Made by a program: the position numbers and the translations under genes
Part shown: positions 17,975-25,338 of the stretch, piece by piece
How positions within the stretch are numbered: position 1 is the first letter of the stretch
Layout: each line of letters starts with the position of its first letter
The notes under the pieces: generated by a model
Seen by the model: the letters and a program-made list of their open reading frames with translations, nothing else
What the model was told of the DNA's origin: nothing
Databases searched by the model: none
Assembly (NCBI GenBank): GCA_965249205.1
Contig: CBDFLL010000005.1
Coordinates: 1,426,001-1,490,000, forward strand
Direction: 5' to 3'
DNA length: 64,000 nt
From: JAQBVV01 sp965249205
GTDB taxonomy: Bacteria > Acidobacteriota > Vicinamibacteria > Vicinamibacterales > UBA2999

Positions 17975-19243
17975 ATGCGCCTGCCGATACTGGGCTCGAT
18001 CATCCTCTCGCTGCTGTTGATCGCGCTCGTTCTCTACGAGTTGATCTCCAATGACGCTCCGCCAAGTGGATCTCTGATCGTCGTGCTGGTCGCCTTGGCC
18101 GCCTTCTCGCTCTTCAGCGGCGTCGCACTCGTGACGAAGAGCAGAGGGCGCAACGGCTTCCCGGCCAAGTTGTGGTTGGCGATCGTCACCTCGGCGCTGA
18201 CTTTCGCAGTCTTGGACCTCGGCGCCGGCCTCTTGCTAACCCAACGACACTCGCCGCCGATGGTCAGGGACCCTGTCCTGCATCATCGACTGCAATTCGA
18301 CACCGAAGCCGCGTTCAAGTCTTCCGAGTGGAGCTATGTGCAGCGCGTCAACGCGATCGGGATCAGGGGTGGAGCGATCAGCGTGAGTAAGCCACCCGGC
18401 GTGTACCGAATCCTGATGCTGGGCGACTCATTCACGATGGGGAAAGGTGTAGGCGACAACGACACCTTTTCGGCACAACTCTCCGAAACCCTGAATGGCG
18501 CCGGCAGTCCTGCCTCAAGGAGGGTCGAGGTGTTGAACGCGGGGGTCGATAGCTACGCACCGATTCTATCCCTGCTCCAGCTGAAGAGCCTGCCCGCCGA
18601 GTTGGACGCAGATCTGGTTGTCCTGAACCTCGACATGAGTGATCTCGTCCAGGAAGCCGCCTACAGGCAGCGAGCAACCCGCGGAGAGGACGGTCAGATC
18701 ACCGCCATCGACGGACTCGAGGAACTGATGCTGATTCAGCGCGTCCGGCGCCGGGTCGCCAGGCATTTCTACGTAACCGGATTGGCTCTGTACTACTCGG
18801 ATTCGCGCTGGGCTCAAGGGCTCGAAAGTGTCATTGCGCTGGCGAATCCGGAGGTGCTCCGACACACGCTCGTTCAAGACCGGGAAGACCGAAGGCAGGA
18901 GTGGCAGGACATCTTCGATAGTATCGAGGCGATCAAGCGCCATTGTGCCGACAATGGACAGGAATTCCTGCTGACGATCTATCCGTGGGGCCACCAGGTC
19001 AATGAAGTCGAGTGGACCCCGGGCCGACTTCGCTTCATACCAGAGAATTCAATGACCTCGGACAAGAGTCGCGAAACGATTCATGTGCTTGCGGATCAGA
19101 ATGAGATCGAGGTCCTCGATCTGTTTCACGCCTTTCGGGCGCATCGAGGGAGGCCGCTCTACTTCAGCTATGATATGCACTGGACGCCAGCTGGACACCG
19201 GTTGATGAGCAGAGAACTCGCGAGATACATCGAAGACAAGTAA
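17975..19243 (+). CDS. SGNH/GDSL hydrolase-like protein with N-terminal membrane domain
   Basis: A 422-residue protein. Residues 1-90 hold about three hydrophobic segments (LPILGSIILSLLLIALVLYE; SLIVVLVALAAFSLFSGVAL; LWLAIVTSALTFAVLDLG). The periplasmic domain shows SGNH block I YRILMLGDSFTMGKGV, an Asn block VLNAGVDSYAP, and the terminal Asp/His block YDMHWTPAGHRLMSREL. The layout resembles O-acyltransferase partners that modify exported polysaccharides. AGGGGA lies 9 bases before the ATG at 17975, favouring it over the ATG at 17954. IS481 copy A ends about 45 bases upstream and may have separated it from its promoter. The substrate is unknown. Confidence 0.75.
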   Translation: MRLPILGSIILSLLLIALVLYELISNDAPPSGSLIVVLVALAAFSLFSGVALVTKSRGRNGFPAKLWLAIVTSALTFAVLDLGAGLLLTQRHSPPMVRDPVLHHRLQFDTEAAFKSSEWSYVQRVNAIGIRGGAISVSKPPGVYRILMLGDSFTMGKGVGDNDTFSAQLSETLNGAGSPASRRVEVLNAGVDSYAPILSLLQLKSLPAELDADLVVLNLDMSDLVQEAAYRQRATRGEDGQITAIDGLEELMLIQRVRRRVARHFYVTGLALYYSDSRWAQGLESVIALANPEVLRHTLVQDREDRRQEWQDIFDSIEAIKRHCADNGQEFLLTIYPWGHQVNEVEWTPGRLRFIPENSMTSDKSRETIHVLADQNEIEVLDLFHAFRAHRGRPLYFSYDMHWTPAGHRLMSRELARYIEDK

Positions 19244-19423
19244 CACGCCGACGGTAATCTAACTCGCCATACCGTGAACTCACTTTTCCTCCCCCGGCGC
19301 ACTCTTTGGCCCGGCCTCCAGTGGTCGAGCGTACTGCACCCTGTACAGACCACCTGACCTGCCTGGTGATTTTCGGGCCAGCTGAAGCTTGAGAGAATGG
19401 CGCCCTCGGGAAGCGAGGGAGCC

Positions 19424-19687
19424 ATGAAGAAGACGCGATTCACAGACGAGCAGATGGTCACGATCCTCCGGGAGGCCGACACGAAGCCGGTCCCGGACGT
19501 GGCGAAGAAGCACGGTGTCAGCGCCCAGACGATCTACAGCTGGCGGAAGCAGTTTGGCAGCTTGGAACCGTCCGACGTCAAGCGCTTGCGCCAGCTCGAG
19601 CAGGAGAACGGCCGCCTCAAGAAGATGGTGGCAGACCGTGATCTGGAGATCGACGTCCTCAAGGAGATCACGCGAAAAAAATGGTAG
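19424..19687 (+). CDS. IS3 transposase OrfA
   Basis: An 87-residue helix-turn-helix and leucine-zipper protein starting MKKTRFTDEQMVTILREAD. It contains the HTH KKHGVSAQTIYSWRKQFG and a zipper region (RLRQLEQENGRLKKMVADRD), ending KEITRKKW. It ends over a seven-A run (19675-19681) at which ribosomes can slip -1 into orfB to make the OrfAB transposase. An upstream in-frame ATG at 19397 exists but is less likely. Confidence 0.9.
   Translation: MKKTRFTDEQMVTILREADTKPVPDVAKKHGVSAQTIYSWRKQFGSLEPSDVKRLRQLEQENGRLKKMVADRDLEIDVLKEITRKKW
19675..19681 (+). other. A7 programmed -1 frameshift site in IS3 orfA/orfB
   Basis: Seven consecutive A residues lie in the codons Arg-Lys-Lys at the end of orfA, and the orfB ATG begins at the last A. 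This is the standard slippery sequence arrangement for making the fused transposase in IS3 elements. Confidence 0.75.
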
Positions 19688-20595
19688 GCGCCCGCATGCG
19701 CCGGCGACAGGTCGCGTATGCGCGATCACGCGGCCTGTCGGACCGCCGCGCGTGCGCCTTGCTCTCGGTGGCACGGTCCTACCAGTCGCGATTGGCTGTG
19801 CGGGATGCCCCGGCGCTGGCCGCGATGCGTCGTTTGGCGGCCCAGTACCCGCGCTACGGGTATCGTCGGATTCGGATTTTCCTCCGACGGGAAGGCCATG
19901 TGATGAGCCCCGATCGGGCCCATCGACTCTGGCGTCACGCGGGGCTGCAGGTGCCCCGCCGGCGCCCCAGGCGCCGCGTGGCCTCGGGACGGCCTCGGCC
20001 GTTGCCGCCCACCGCGCAGAACCAGGTGTGGGCGTACGACTTCGTGTTCGACACTTGTGCGAATCGGCAGATGCTCAAATGCCTGACGATCGTCGACGAG
20101 TGGACCCGCGAATGCCTGGCGATTGACGTGGCCGGCGGCATCCGCTCCGGTCGGGTGATCGAGGTCCTCGCGCAGCTCGTCAGCGTCCACGGTGCGCCGC
20201 GGCACCTGCGGTCGGACAATGGACCAGAGTTCGTGGCCACCGCCATTTTGCGCTGGCTCGGCGACGCGGGCATTGACACGGCGCTGATCGACCCGGGGAA
20301 GCCGTGGCAGAATGCGACCGACGACTCGTTCAACGGGAAGTTCCGCGACGAGTTCCTAAGCCTTCAGTGGTTTCGGAACCGCATGGACGCGAAGGTCGGG
20401 ATCGAGCAGTGGCGACAGCACTACAACGAGGTGCGGCCGCACTCGAGCCTTGGCTATCTGACGCCAGCCGAGTTCAAGGCGCGGCTCAGTGCTGGCTCGG
20501 ATAACGGAGGGCGCTCGCCGGCAGTGCCGGCTCGCGCTGACCAGGAAGAACACGGACACGCACGACGAACTCTAACCGGCGCTGTTCTCCAGTAA
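19681..20595 (+). CDS. IS3 transposase OrfB (integrase core)
   Basis: A 304-residue retroviral-type integrase. It has an HTH_21-like region (RRLAAQYPRYGYRRIRIFL) followed by DDE residues in QVWAYDFVFDTCANRQMLKC (Asp), HLRSDNGPEFVATAI (Asp) and NDSFNGKFRDEFLSLQWF-type context (here TDDSFNGKFRDEFLSL, Glu). It ends with HYNEVRPHSSLGYLTPAEF. It overlaps orfA over the A7 site. No disruption is seen, so the element may still be active. Confidence 0.9.
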   Translation: MVGARMRRRQVAYARSRGLSDRRACALLSVARSYQSRLAVRDAPALAAMRRLAAQYPRYGYRRIRIFLRREGHVMSPDRAHRLWRHAGLQVPRRRPRRRVASGRPRPLPPTAQNQVWAYDFVFDTCANRQMLKCLTIVDEWTRECLAIDVAGGIRSGRVIEVLAQLVSVHGAPRHLRSDNGPEFVATAILRWLGDAGIDTALIDPGKPWQNATDDSFNGKFRDEFLSLQWFRNRMDAKVGIEQWRQHYNEVRPHSSLGYLTPAEFKARLSAGSDNGGRSPAVPARADQEEHGHARRTLTGAVLQ

Positions 20596-20889
20596 CCACT
20601 GGTCCGAAGAAGGCCGGCAGGTCACACCGATGGCAGACACGTGGGCCGCGCCTTCGGCGTAGTCCAGCGCAATCACGTGCAGCCACGGCGCGACATGGTA
20701 CCCATGAAGTCTCTTCGATGTCTTGAGGTCGATGACCTCCAGGGAGTTGTTCACGAGACTCCCGTAGACGAGCAATCCGCGAACGGGATCCACCGCGAGT
20801 GCTCGGACTCCAAAGGCGGCTGAAATGCGCCCGGTAGTCTAGAGCGTGTCGGCATCGAATCGGAGGACTTCTGAGTGTAAAGGCGACGG

Positions 20890-21120
20890 TCATTCGCCTA
20901 GCGGCGGCAGTAGCGGTGGCGGCACCCGTTTCCGGCTGGCCTGTTCGTAGGCGTAGGCGTAGGCGTACCCGAGCAGCGGTCCTTCATCGTAGGGTCTCCC
21001 GAAGAACGCCAGGACCGCTGGCAGGCCCTGGGTCCCGATCCCCATCGGGACCACGATGCAGGGAAACCCGACGGAGCTGTAGCCGGCCAGGGTGGCGGGG
21101 ACGGGTATCTCGGATGCCAC
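20890..21120 (-). pseudogene. Amidase-signature enzyme, C-terminal fragment
   Basis: The 76-residue minus-strand frame reads MASEIPVPATLAGYSSVGFP, then IVVPMGIGTQGLPAVLAFFG, then DEGPLLGYAYAYAYEQASRK, ending PPPLLPPLGE and a stop. This is the characteristic C-terminal end of amidase-family proteins: a Gly-tyr-pro loop, a 'GLPVGL-F-GR' strand and a final 'LL-AYAYEQ' helix. The catalytic Ser-Ser-Lys core is absent. Bases 21121-21235, upstream on this strand, show only decayed sequence. Confidence 0.6.
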
Positions 21121-21235
21121 CTAGCTGGGGTCCTCCAGCTCTTAGACTTCTTCTGTCTAAAGCCCGAGTCAGATACTCTCGGTCACCGTCTCTGAACACG
21201 CGGAAAAACACGGCGTTGATGTTGACACCGTGCGT

Positions 21236-21308
21236 GACGATAGCCGATATTAGCGGCCTCCCGAAAGTTACGGAAGACCGGTTACGCGACCTGGCCTTCC
21301 CCGACAGC
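21236..21308. repeat. Direct repeat DR1 (pair with 24677-24761)
   Basis: GACGATAGCCGATATTAGCG and about 50 further bases (ending CCGACAGC) recur at 24677-24761 with a one-base and a 14-base insertion in the second copy. The two repeats bracket the inner mutY-mutT segment. Confidence 0.85.
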
Positions 21309-21369
21309 CTTCCTCGACGGTTTCAACGCTGGCGTGATGAGATCGCCCATCAGCGGCCGCATCCCGAAC

Positions 21370-21410
21370 AGCGGGGAGGCTGGGTTCGACTCCCAGGCGC
21401 TTCCGCCAAC
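21370..21410 (+). repeat. 41-bp exact copy of the tRNA-Sec 3' end
   Basis: Identical to 9131-9171: the end of the variable arm, the whole T-arm, the 3' acceptor strand, CCA and two following bases. The 5' part of the tRNA is absent. It is either an attachment-site copy left by an integrase that targets the tRNA 3' end, or the remnant of a second tRNA-Sec that accompanied the inner mutY-mutT copy. Confidence 0.9.
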
Positions 21411-21479
21411 TTCTGGCTCGCCGGTCCCGCTCCCAGGTCCGCCAGCATCCTCGCCAACGCTCGCGATGTGCCGAGTCGA

Positions 21480-23405
21480 TCAGCGCGCGGTCACGGCTGC
21501 GTCCTGTGAGCCCCAAAGGCCCCTGACATCGTTCCCGCCCGCGGCAATCGACGCGATGGCGCAGGTCTCGAAGGGTCCGGGCGTCAACAGGACGGTCCCT
21601 CCGGGCAACGCCAGACCTCGAGGCCGTCGTGGGACCAGCACCTCGCCACGCGCGATCTGTTGCACGAATCGCTCGTAGTCATCCAAGTGCAGGACCAGGA
21701 GCGCCTGCTCGCCGGGGGCGTACAGCCGGGTGAGCAGCTCGTCATTCTTCGGACTGCCGCCGTGTTCGATCCACGGGCCGACGTGCCGCAGATAGTAGTA
21801 CGGCGAATGGTCAAGGAGCTGTTCGTAGACTGGGTAGATGTGCGTCTCAGTGGGTTGGCGCTGCCGGTCCATCACGCAGTTCCGAAGGAGCTGCAAGGGA
21901 CTGCGAACGCTCGTCGCGCGATCCATGGCCGTGGAATATGCCGATAGAGGGAGGATCACCGCCACAGCCACGGTCGCCGTGGATAGGATGAGAACTCTGG
22001 CGTGGCCGGCCAGAATCAGACAGATGGCGGCAACCGCCAGTGGTCCGATGATTGACGAGAGACTCAATAGCTCGAAGCCGCCCACGTCCCAGCGAATCGG
22101 CCTCACCAGCACCGTCCACAGTCCCATGCCGATCGCGATGGCGGCACCAGCGACCAGGGCCCGACTGCCTATCGCGCGAAGTCTGTAGTTCGTATCGAGG
22201 GAATTGGACGGCGACTGAAACCTGGCGAACGCTTGCAACCATGTCGGACCGACGGCCCGAACAAGTGCGCCGGCGGCGGTTGAGAGCGTGAGCCGGATGC
22301 CGCGTTCGACCGTCGAAAACAGCAGGCTGGCAACGGCACCCGCGCCGAGCGCGATCGGCGGCAGGAACGGGTAGGCGTAGTGGAAGACCTTCGATGTTCC
22401 GACTGACATCAGGGCGAAAGGCAGAACCCACCACACGAGCAAGAGCCTCGCGAGCCACGGCCGCCCGGTCCACGCCTTCAGAACCAGCGTCACCATGCCG
22501 GCAGCGGCAATCCACTGGCTTCCCGCCAGCGTCAACTCCCTCCACGTCACCGAGTAGTAGTAGTGCCACGGCTGCAGGTGCCTTGGATCGAGGAACCCTG
22601 TGAACCGCGCGTACACATGCTGGCCGAACATCGTCGTCCACAGGGTCGACTCCGTCTGCAGAGTCTGGTAGACGAACCACGGCGCCGAGACGGCGGAGGC
22701 CACGAGCGCCGGCACGATCCAGTCCCGCCAGCCCGATCGGAGACGCGCCGACGAGTCACTTCGCCAGGCGAGGGCCGCCGCGCAGATCAACGGCAGAAAC
22801 AACACGGCGACGAATTTCGTCATGAACCCAAACGCAAGGTAGGCGGTGACCGCAAGGGCGTGCATCGCTCGCCACGGCCCGGATGCACCTTCGACCCATC
22901 GTGCGAAGTGGTACGTGCCACCGCAATAGGCCAGAAAAAGCGCCGCATCCATGTTGTTGCTGCGTAGGCCATGCTCAAAGAGAAGCTGACTGTGTGTGAA
23001 GAGCACGAGTACGGCGACGACGCCGCACAACGGCCCGGCCAGCCTGCGCCCCCACCAGAAGACGTAGACGAATGCCGCTGCGCCGAACAATGCGTCCAGA
23101 AAGCGAAGCCCGAATTCGCTCTGTGGCAGCAGGCCCACCCGCATCGCGCCCGCGAGCGCCCAGAATTTCAGCGGCGGCTTTTCGAGAAAGGGCCCGTCGT
23201 ACGGAATCAAACGGGGCGTCAACCACTCGCCGGTCTCAAGGATCCTGTCGACAGCGTAGGAGTAGATGGCCTCGTCGCTGGCGAGATCCGAGTAGCCCAG
23301 CCCGACGAACAGCGGGGCACAGAACAGACACAGCACCGCGATCGTCCCGACGACCGTCGACCAGATCGAGTTCGACGGAGAACGACGGGTGGCACTGACG
23401 GTCAT
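21480..23405 (-). CDS. ArnT/GT39-like membrane glycosyltransferase
   Basis: A 641-residue polytopic protein of the lipid-linked-sugar glycosyltransferase superfamily (GT-C fold). The first periplasmic loop after helix one has the acidic motif LASDEAIYSYAVDRILETGE, with PYDGPFLEKPPLKFWALAG typical of ArnT relatives, then RFLDALFGAAAFVYVFWWG and many further helices. A ~190-residue soluble C-terminal part follows. Such enzymes transfer sugars from undecaprenyl or dolichyl carriers to lipids or proteins at the outer face of the inner membrane. It lies alone between the tRNA-Sec fragment and mutY, in opposite orientation to mutY. The sugar and acceptor are unknown. Confidence 0.85.
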   Translation of the reverse strand: MTVSATRRSPSNSIWSTVVGTIAVLCLFCAPLFVGLGYSDLASDEAIYSYAVDRILETGEWLTPRLIPYDGPFLEKPPLKFWALAGAMRVGLLPQSEFGLRFLDALFGAAAFVYVFWWGRRLAGPLCGVVAVLVLFTHSQLLFEHGLRSNNMDAALFLAYCGGTYHFARWVEGASGPWRAMHALAVTAYLAFGFMTKFVAVLFLPLICAAALAWRSDSSARLRSGWRDWIVPALVASAVSAPWFVYQTLQTESTLWTTMFGQHVYARFTGFLDPRHLQPWHYYYSVTWRELTLAGSQWIAAAGMVTLVLKAWTGRPWLARLLLVWWVLPFALMSVGTSKVFHYAYPFLPPIALGAGAVASLLFSTVERGIRLTLSTAAGALVRAVGPTWLQAFARFQSPSNSLDTNYRLRAIGSRALVAGAAIAIGMGLWTVLVRPIRWDVGGFELLSLSSIIGPLAVAAICLILAGHARVLILSTATVAVAVILPLSAYSTAMDRATSVRSPLQLLRNCVMDRQRQPTETHIYPVYEQLLDHSPYYYLRHVGPWIEHGGSPKNDELLTRLYAPGEQALLVLHLDDYERFVQQIARGEVLVPRRPRGLALPGGTVLLTPGPFETCAIASIAAGGNDVRGLWGSQDAAVTAR

Positions 23406-23551
23406 CTTACGGCGACCAAGGAATGATCATGCCCAGGGGAGACACGTGTACAACTCTATTTCGATTGCAGATGCCTCGGTCAAGAGCCGATTTCGGATTT
23501 CCGTCGCGGCGGTTCTCACAACGGGTGGAATTAGTGGAACGATAGGTGTGA

Positions 23552-24229
23552 ATGTCCGCTCGTGTTCTGCCCAATCAGGCCCTACGCCGTCGCTTCCGCC
23601 GCCGTCTACTCGCCTGGTACGACGCGCACGGCCGCGACCTGCCCTGGCGGAATACATCGGACCCATATCACATCCTCGTGTCCGAGATGATGTTGCAGCA
23701 GACACAGGTTGATCGTGTGATTCCGAAGTACCACGAGTGGCTCGACAGGTTTCCGTCGCTCGACGCACTTGCGACGGCTCGGGAAAAAGACGTGGCGCGC
23801 GCATGGCGGCCGCTTGGTTACAACATCCGTCCGCGCCGCCTTCACGCGATCGCCCGAGAGTCGGTCGCCCGCTACGGTAGCCGCCTCCCCTCTGACGAGG
23901 ACACGCTGCTGTCTTTCAAGGGCGTCGGCGCCTACACCGCTGGTGCGATCCGAAGTTTCGCGTTCGGGAAACGTGCGGCCATCGTAGACACCAACGTGGC
24001 GCGCATCCTGTTCAGGATCTTCGTCAACCGGGGTGACTCCAAGACGCACGCCATGCGTAAGCACATGTGGGCTGTGTCTCAGACCCTGCTGCCGCGCAAG
24101 CGCGTCTTCGACTTCAATCAGGCCCTCATGGACCTTGGCGCGACGATCTGCACCGCACGCAAGCCCCGGTGCTCCGCGTGTCCGATGGCAAGGATGTGCC
24201 GCTCCTACCCGGCCGCGGGAGCGATCTGA
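23552..24229 (+). CDS. mutY: A/G-specific adenine glycosylase MutY (copy B, short form)
   Basis: A 225-residue HhH-GPD glycosylase that removes A opposite 8-oxoG. Catalytic Glu is in SEMMLQQTQVDRVIPKYHEW, the helix-hairpin-helix is FKGVGAYTAGAIRSFAFG, catalytic Asp is in AAIVDTNVARILFRIF, and the 4Fe-4S loop is CTARKPRCSACPMARMC at the very end. The C-terminal MutT-like domain of full MutY (about 120 residues) is missing, but a separate Nudix gene starts 5 bases downstream. About 90% similar by eye to the broken copy at 9286; this copy is intact and probably functional. Confidence 0.92.
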   Translation: MSARVLPNQALRRRFRRRLLAWYDAHGRDLPWRNTSDPYHILVSEMMLQQTQVDRVIPKYHEWLDRFPSLDALATAREKDVARAWRPLGYNIRPRRLHAIARESVARYGSRLPSDEDTLLSFKGVGAYTAGAIRSFAFGKRAAIVDTNVARILFRIFVNRGDSKTHAMRKHMWAVSQTLLPRKRVFDFNQALMDLGATICTARKPRCSACPMARMCRSYPAAGAI

Positions 24230-24234
24230 CAGGC

Positions 24235-24633
24235 ATGGGTGTGGTGGCCGTCGTTGTCGTCGCCGCGGTCATCGAAAACACCGGTCAATTCCTTGTGACG
24301 CGCCGCCAGCCAGGCGTTCACCTGGAGGGGATGTGGGAATTCCCGGGTGGCAAGATCGATCCCGGCGAGACGCACGAAGCTGCGCTTCGCCGTGAGCTAC
24401 TGGAAGAACTTGGAGTAGAGGCAGAAGTCGGCGCGTGTCTGCACCGAACGGAGCACGCGTACCCCGACCGAAACGTCGAACTGCACTTTTACCGGTGCAC
24501 CCCCAAGGGCACGCCGCGGCCTGCGCTGGGGCAGGAGATGCGCTGGGTGCCACGGGATAAGCTCCGGTCGCTCGGGTTTCCACCGGCCGACGCGGAACTG
24601 ATCGATATGCTCACGTCATCGGACGGTCGCTGA
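24235..24633 (+). CDS. mutT: MutT-like Nudix hydrolase (8-oxo-dGTP diphosphatase)
   Basis: A 132-residue Nudix protein: MGVVAVVVVAAVIENTGQFL, RRQPGVHLEGMWEFPGGK, and the Nudix box GKIDPGETHEAALRRELLEE followed by LGV. It begins 5 bases after mutY and forms an operon with it. It could sanitise the 8-oxo-dGTP pool and could also stand in for the MutT-like 8-oxoG-recognition domain that this MutY lacks; the latter is speculation. The last ~60 bases are duplicated at 26688-26748. Confidence 0.9.
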   Translation: MGVVAVVVVAAVIENTGQFLVTRRQPGVHLEGMWEFPGGKIDPGETHEAALRRELLEELGVEAEVGACLHRTEHAYPDRNVELHFYRCTPKGTPRPALGQEMRWVPRDKLRSLGFPPADAELIDMLTSSDGR

Positions 24634-24672
24634 CTACGGCGGCCGCGCGACCCGACGGCGTATCCACTTCCA
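24606..24672 (-). pseudogene. ygfZ 3' remnant (copy B)
   Basis: On the minus strand this reads RLEVDTPSGRAAAVVSDRPM and a stop, nearly identical to the C-terminus of the intact ygfZ at 26726 (RLEVETPSGRAAAVVSDRPM). It overlaps the mutT 3' end convergently, as in the intact locus, and is cut at 24672 just before direct repeat DR2. Confidence 0.85.
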
Positions 24673-24676
24673 ACCG

Positions 24677-24761
24677 GACGATAGCCGATATTAGCGGCCT
24701 CCCGAAAGTTGACGGAAGACCGGTTACGCGACAGGGCTTACGCGACCTGGCCCCCGACAGC
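24677..24761. repeat. Direct repeat DR2 (pair with 21236-21308)
   Basis: Second copy of the repeat, starting GACGATAGCCGATATTAGCG. A 14-base internal stretch (AGGGCTTACGCGAC) is an extra near-duplication of the neighbouring TTACGCGAC. It follows the ygfZ remnant by 4 bases. Confidence 0.85.
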
Positions 24762-24809
24762 GCGCATTATGCGTGACACCTCTGGCGCAGCGGCTCGGTG
24801 ACGTGATCC

Positions 24810-24962
24810 TCAGGAGGCGAAATCGGGTGCCGTGGAGTCCGCATACTCGGGTGGCGGGGCACGGGCGGGCGTGGGTACGGGGACCTCGGAGGGCAGCCCG
24901 AGATGGCGCAGGATCTTCTGGATGACTGGGGTGTGGTCGATCAGGCGAGAAAAATCATCAGC
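24810..24962 (-). pseudogene. IS91-like transposase 3' remnant
   Basis: On the minus strand DHTPVIQKILRHLGLPSEVP is followed by a Pro/Ala-rich tail VPTPARAPPPEYADS and a stop at 24810. This resembles the C-terminal end of IS91/IS801-type transposases (a 'DP.VI..IL.HLGLP' helix then a Pro-rich tail). Only about 50 residues remain. The stretch 24963-25338 up to the permease holds nothing I can identify. Confidence 0.4.
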
Positions 24963-25338
24963 AGGGACAGGAGGTTCCAGATGATCGACGTGATCTCAAT
25001 GCGGAAGAACGCCAGGGGCGCCACTAGCCGGCAACCGCCGACGCGGTGACGTGCCTCGGTGGTGAGCTTCTCCTGACCTGTGACCGCCGCCATCGGACAT
25101 AATGGTGCGCTGTCGGAGAGAAAGAGGGAGGCCTACGATCGCTTGACAGGCCTTCGTTCACTTTCGACCCTGCCAATGTTTCCTGTCGCCTGGTGCAATC
25201 TATGAAATGCTGGACGTGTCGCCCAACGTGGCGCAGTTGCCAATACACAATGCGCCGCCAACGGCGTCGCTGATTCCAGGGGAGATCCAAGTTGATTGGT
25301 CATCAACCGAAGGCCGCGCTGTGGCACCAGAGGCGCGC

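Larger units (their letters stand above)
19355..20624 (+). mobile_element. IS3-family (IS407-like) insertion sequence
   Basis: About 1270 bp, with ends TGACCTGCC on both sides (right end read inward) and a 4-bp target duplication CACC at 19351-19354 and 20625-20628. The 4-bp duplication fits the IS407 group of IS3. It contains orfA and orfB in overlapping frames and interrupts a beta-propeller pseudogene. Confidence 0.85.
19280..20865 (-). pseudogene. Beta-propeller (NHL/TolB-like) gene, 3' part, interrupted by an IS3 element and a stop
   Basis: Minus-strand reading gives RFDADTL, an in-frame TAG near 20840, TGRISAAFGVRALAVDPVRG, SLEVIDLKTSKRLHGYHVAP and HVIALDYAEGAAHVSAIG. There the IS3 element (19355-20624) intervenes. 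Joining across the CACC duplication restores SAIGGLYRVQYARPLEAGPK and a stop at 19280. The DPVRG and EVIDLKT motifs are those of secreted beta-propeller repeats. The 5' part of the gene is missing. Confidence 0.65.
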
